24,600 bases of DNA, taken from positions 1 through 24,600 of the forward strand of contig DJXC01000131.1 in NCBI GenBank assembly GCA_002449575.1, read 5' to 3'. The notes beneath the pieces were generated by a model. It was not told where the DNA came from and did no database searches. It saw nothing but the letters and a program-made list of their open reading frames with translations. A program made the position numbers and the translations under genes. This document shows, piece by piece, positions 23,958 through 24,600 of the stretch. The DNA comes from Ruminococcus sp. UBA7014. Lineage in GTDB: Bacteria > Bacillota > Clostridia > Oscillospirales > Ruminococcaceae. The number at the start of each line of letters is the position of its first letter. Within the stretch, counting starts at the first letter, position 1.

Positions 23958-24128
23958 TAGAATTTTGCAAAAAAGCCGGAGAAAATCAAAAATTTTGTAC
24001 ATAGTCGCTAAATGCCCTGAAATGATTATGGCAAATTTGCCGATTGACATCGTGGACAATTTACCCCTTACAGAAAAAAATTGTGCAAAATGTTCAAAAA
24101 AGATAAGATATTTTGCACAAAAAGACTA
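23958..24128. other. Gene-free AT-rich stretch between two divergent promoters, with a 40-bp dyad
   Basis: TTGTGCAAAAT (24081-24091) and ATTTTGCACAA (24110-24120) are perfect 11-bp inverted arms around 18 nt, ending 8 bp before the PFOR -35. On the minus strand the dyad is followed by seven Ts, so it could stop antisense transcription, or it may bind a regulator. The rest of the stretch shows nothing clear. Confidence 0.55.
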
Positions 24129-24157
24129 TTTACAAATTTCCAATTATGTGTTAAAAT
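24129..24157 (+). promoter_or_regulatory. Sigma-A-type promoter of pyruvate:ferredoxin oxidoreductase
   Basis: TTTACA (24129-24134) and TAAAAT (24152-24157) are separated by 17 nt, about 80 nt upstream of the ATG. The predicted start is near 24164. Confidence 0.7.
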
Positions 24158-24170
24158 AAAGATATGTAAA

Positions 24171-24189
24171 TTGTTTGACTGTCAAACAA
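24171..24189. promoter_or_regulatory. Perfect 19-bp palindrome, probable operator of the PFOR gene
   Basis: TTGTTTGAC-T-GTCAAACAA lies about 7-25 nt downstream of the predicted PFOR start point, a position suited to a repressor. The outer TTGTT/AACAA resemble Rex sites, but the spacing is 9 rather than 8 and the core differs, so the regulator is unidentified. Confidence 0.7.
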
Positions 24190-24235
24190 ATTTATTTTTC
24201 TTATTATATTATTATTTCCAAGGAGGATTTTATCC

Positions 24236-24600
24236 ATGGCAAGAAAAATGAAAACCATGGACGGCAATAACGCCGCCGCATGGGCAAGCTACAGATTTAC
24301 TGATGTAGCTGCTATCTATCCGATTACTCCGTCTTCTGTAATGGCTGAAGTCACAGACCAGTGGTCTGCAAAAGGTCAGAAGAATCTGTTCGGCGACCCT
24401 GTGACTGTTGTCGAAATGCAGTCCGAAGCCGGTGCAGCCGGTACTGTTCACGGCTCTCTCTCCGCTGGTGCGTTAACAACAACTTACACCGCTTCTCAGG
24501 GCTTGCTGCTGATGATTCCGAATATGTACAAAATCGCCGGCGAACTGCTCCCGAATGTCATTCATGTATCTGCAAGATGCGTTTCTTCTCATGCACTGAA
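24236..24600 (+). CDS. nifJ: Pyruvate:ferredoxin (flavodoxin) oxidoreductase, N-terminal part (runs off the window edge)
   Basis: The first 121 codons of a single-chain pyruvate:ferredoxin oxidoreductase, which converts pyruvate and CoA to acetyl-CoA, CO2 and reduced ferredoxin in the anaerobic cytoplasm. Domain I is clear: KTMDGNNAAAWASYRFTDV, then AAIYPITPSSVMAE with the pyruvate-binding Thr loop, VVEMQSEAGAAGTVHGSLSAG, TTYTASQGLLLMIPNMYKIAGE, and HVSARCVSSHAL. The ATG has a full AAGGAGG site 9 nt upstream. Together with ackA it points to acetyl-CoA-to-acetate fermentation. A perfect palindrome after the promoter suggests repressor control. Downstream iron-sulfur and thiamine domains lie outside the window. 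Confidence 0.95.
   Translation, partial: MARKMKTMDGNNAAAWASYRFTDVAAIYPITPSSVMAEVTDQWSAKGQKNLFGDPVTVVEMQSEAGAAGTVHGSLSAGALTTTYTASQGLLLMIPNMYKIAGELLPNVIHVSARCVSSHAL

Noticed and set aside
23884..24159. 91-codon plus-strand ORF starting with GTG after an AAAGGAG-like stretch
   Set aside because: It lies across the minus-strand promoter, its dyad and the PFOR promoter region. Composition is AT-driven and I see no recognisable domain. A real small protein is not excluded but is poorly supported.
24171..24189. Rex operator
   Set aside because: The outer TTGTT/AACAA fit, but the centre spacing is 19 rather than 18 bp and the TTAA core is replaced by TGAC/GTCA, so I call it only an unidentified operator.
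1..24600. Mobile elements, CRISPR array, tRNA or rRNA genes
   Set aside because: No transposase or integrase protein, no regularly spaced short repeats and no cloverleaf or rRNA signature was seen.

Overview
The window reads as chromosomal DNA of a low-GC anaerobic Firmicute, most likely a Ruminococcus-like member of the Clostridia (Oscillospiraceae). Supporting signs are acetate kinase plus a single-chain pyruvate:ferredoxin oxidoreductase, the Firmicute-type block rnjA-gdpP-rplI-dnaB-tilS-ftsH, near-consensus sigma-A promoters with 17-nt spacers, strong AGGAGG-type ribosome binding sites, TmcAL, GdpP and RNase J. The genus is an inference. I see no rRNA, tRNA, CRISPR array, transposase or integrase.

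Layout. 1-1609 (minus): the start of a ribonuclease HI gene (C-terminus beyond the edge) and acetate kinase. 1765-3636 (plus): tmcAL and a HAD phosphatase, closed by a terminator that overlaps the stop codon. 3654-7207 (minus): an orphan protein with a phage-tail-like C-terminus, a four-helix membrane protein translationally coupled to purA, purA, and a small two-helix membrane protein with its own promoter and terminator. 7527-16609 (minus): six genes transcribed in the order rnjA, gdpP, rplI, dnaB, tilS, ftsH. They cover RNA decay, c-di-AMP turnover, ribosome, replication, tRNA modification and membrane proteolysis. The block is driven by a consensus promoter with a long structured leader. 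ftsH also has its own promoter and a CIRCE-like HrcA operator. 16987-19534 (minus): a fusion protein that resembles a sugar-nucleotidyltransferase/phosphomannomutase but has lost the catalytic motifs of both halves, and a small zinc-ribbon membrane protein. 19873-22056 (plus): a secreted protein made of six ~102-residue repeats, behind a structured leader. 22110-23704 (minus): an ECF sigma factor and its likely membrane anti-sigma factor, overlapping by ATGA. 24236-end (plus): the start of pyruvate:ferredoxin oxidoreductase.

The best candidates for something undescribed are mostly regulatory RNA and DNA elements in the few gene-free stretches. (1) The 531-bp gap between the sigma factor and PFOR holds a minus-strand promoter, a dyad at its start point, a pair of mutually exclusive hairpins ending in a U-run, a 40-bp dyad and a perfect 19-bp palindrome. 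(2) The rnjA leader carries several hairpins and a repeated 7-mer. (3) The leader of the six-repeat secreted protein can be closed by a TTGGGG/CCCCAA helix. (4) A CIRCE-like element precedes ftsH. Two protein-level oddities stand out: the doubly degenerate enzyme fusion and the A-B-A-B-A-C repeat pattern of the secreted protein. All calls come from reading the sequence by eye; nothing was searched against a database.
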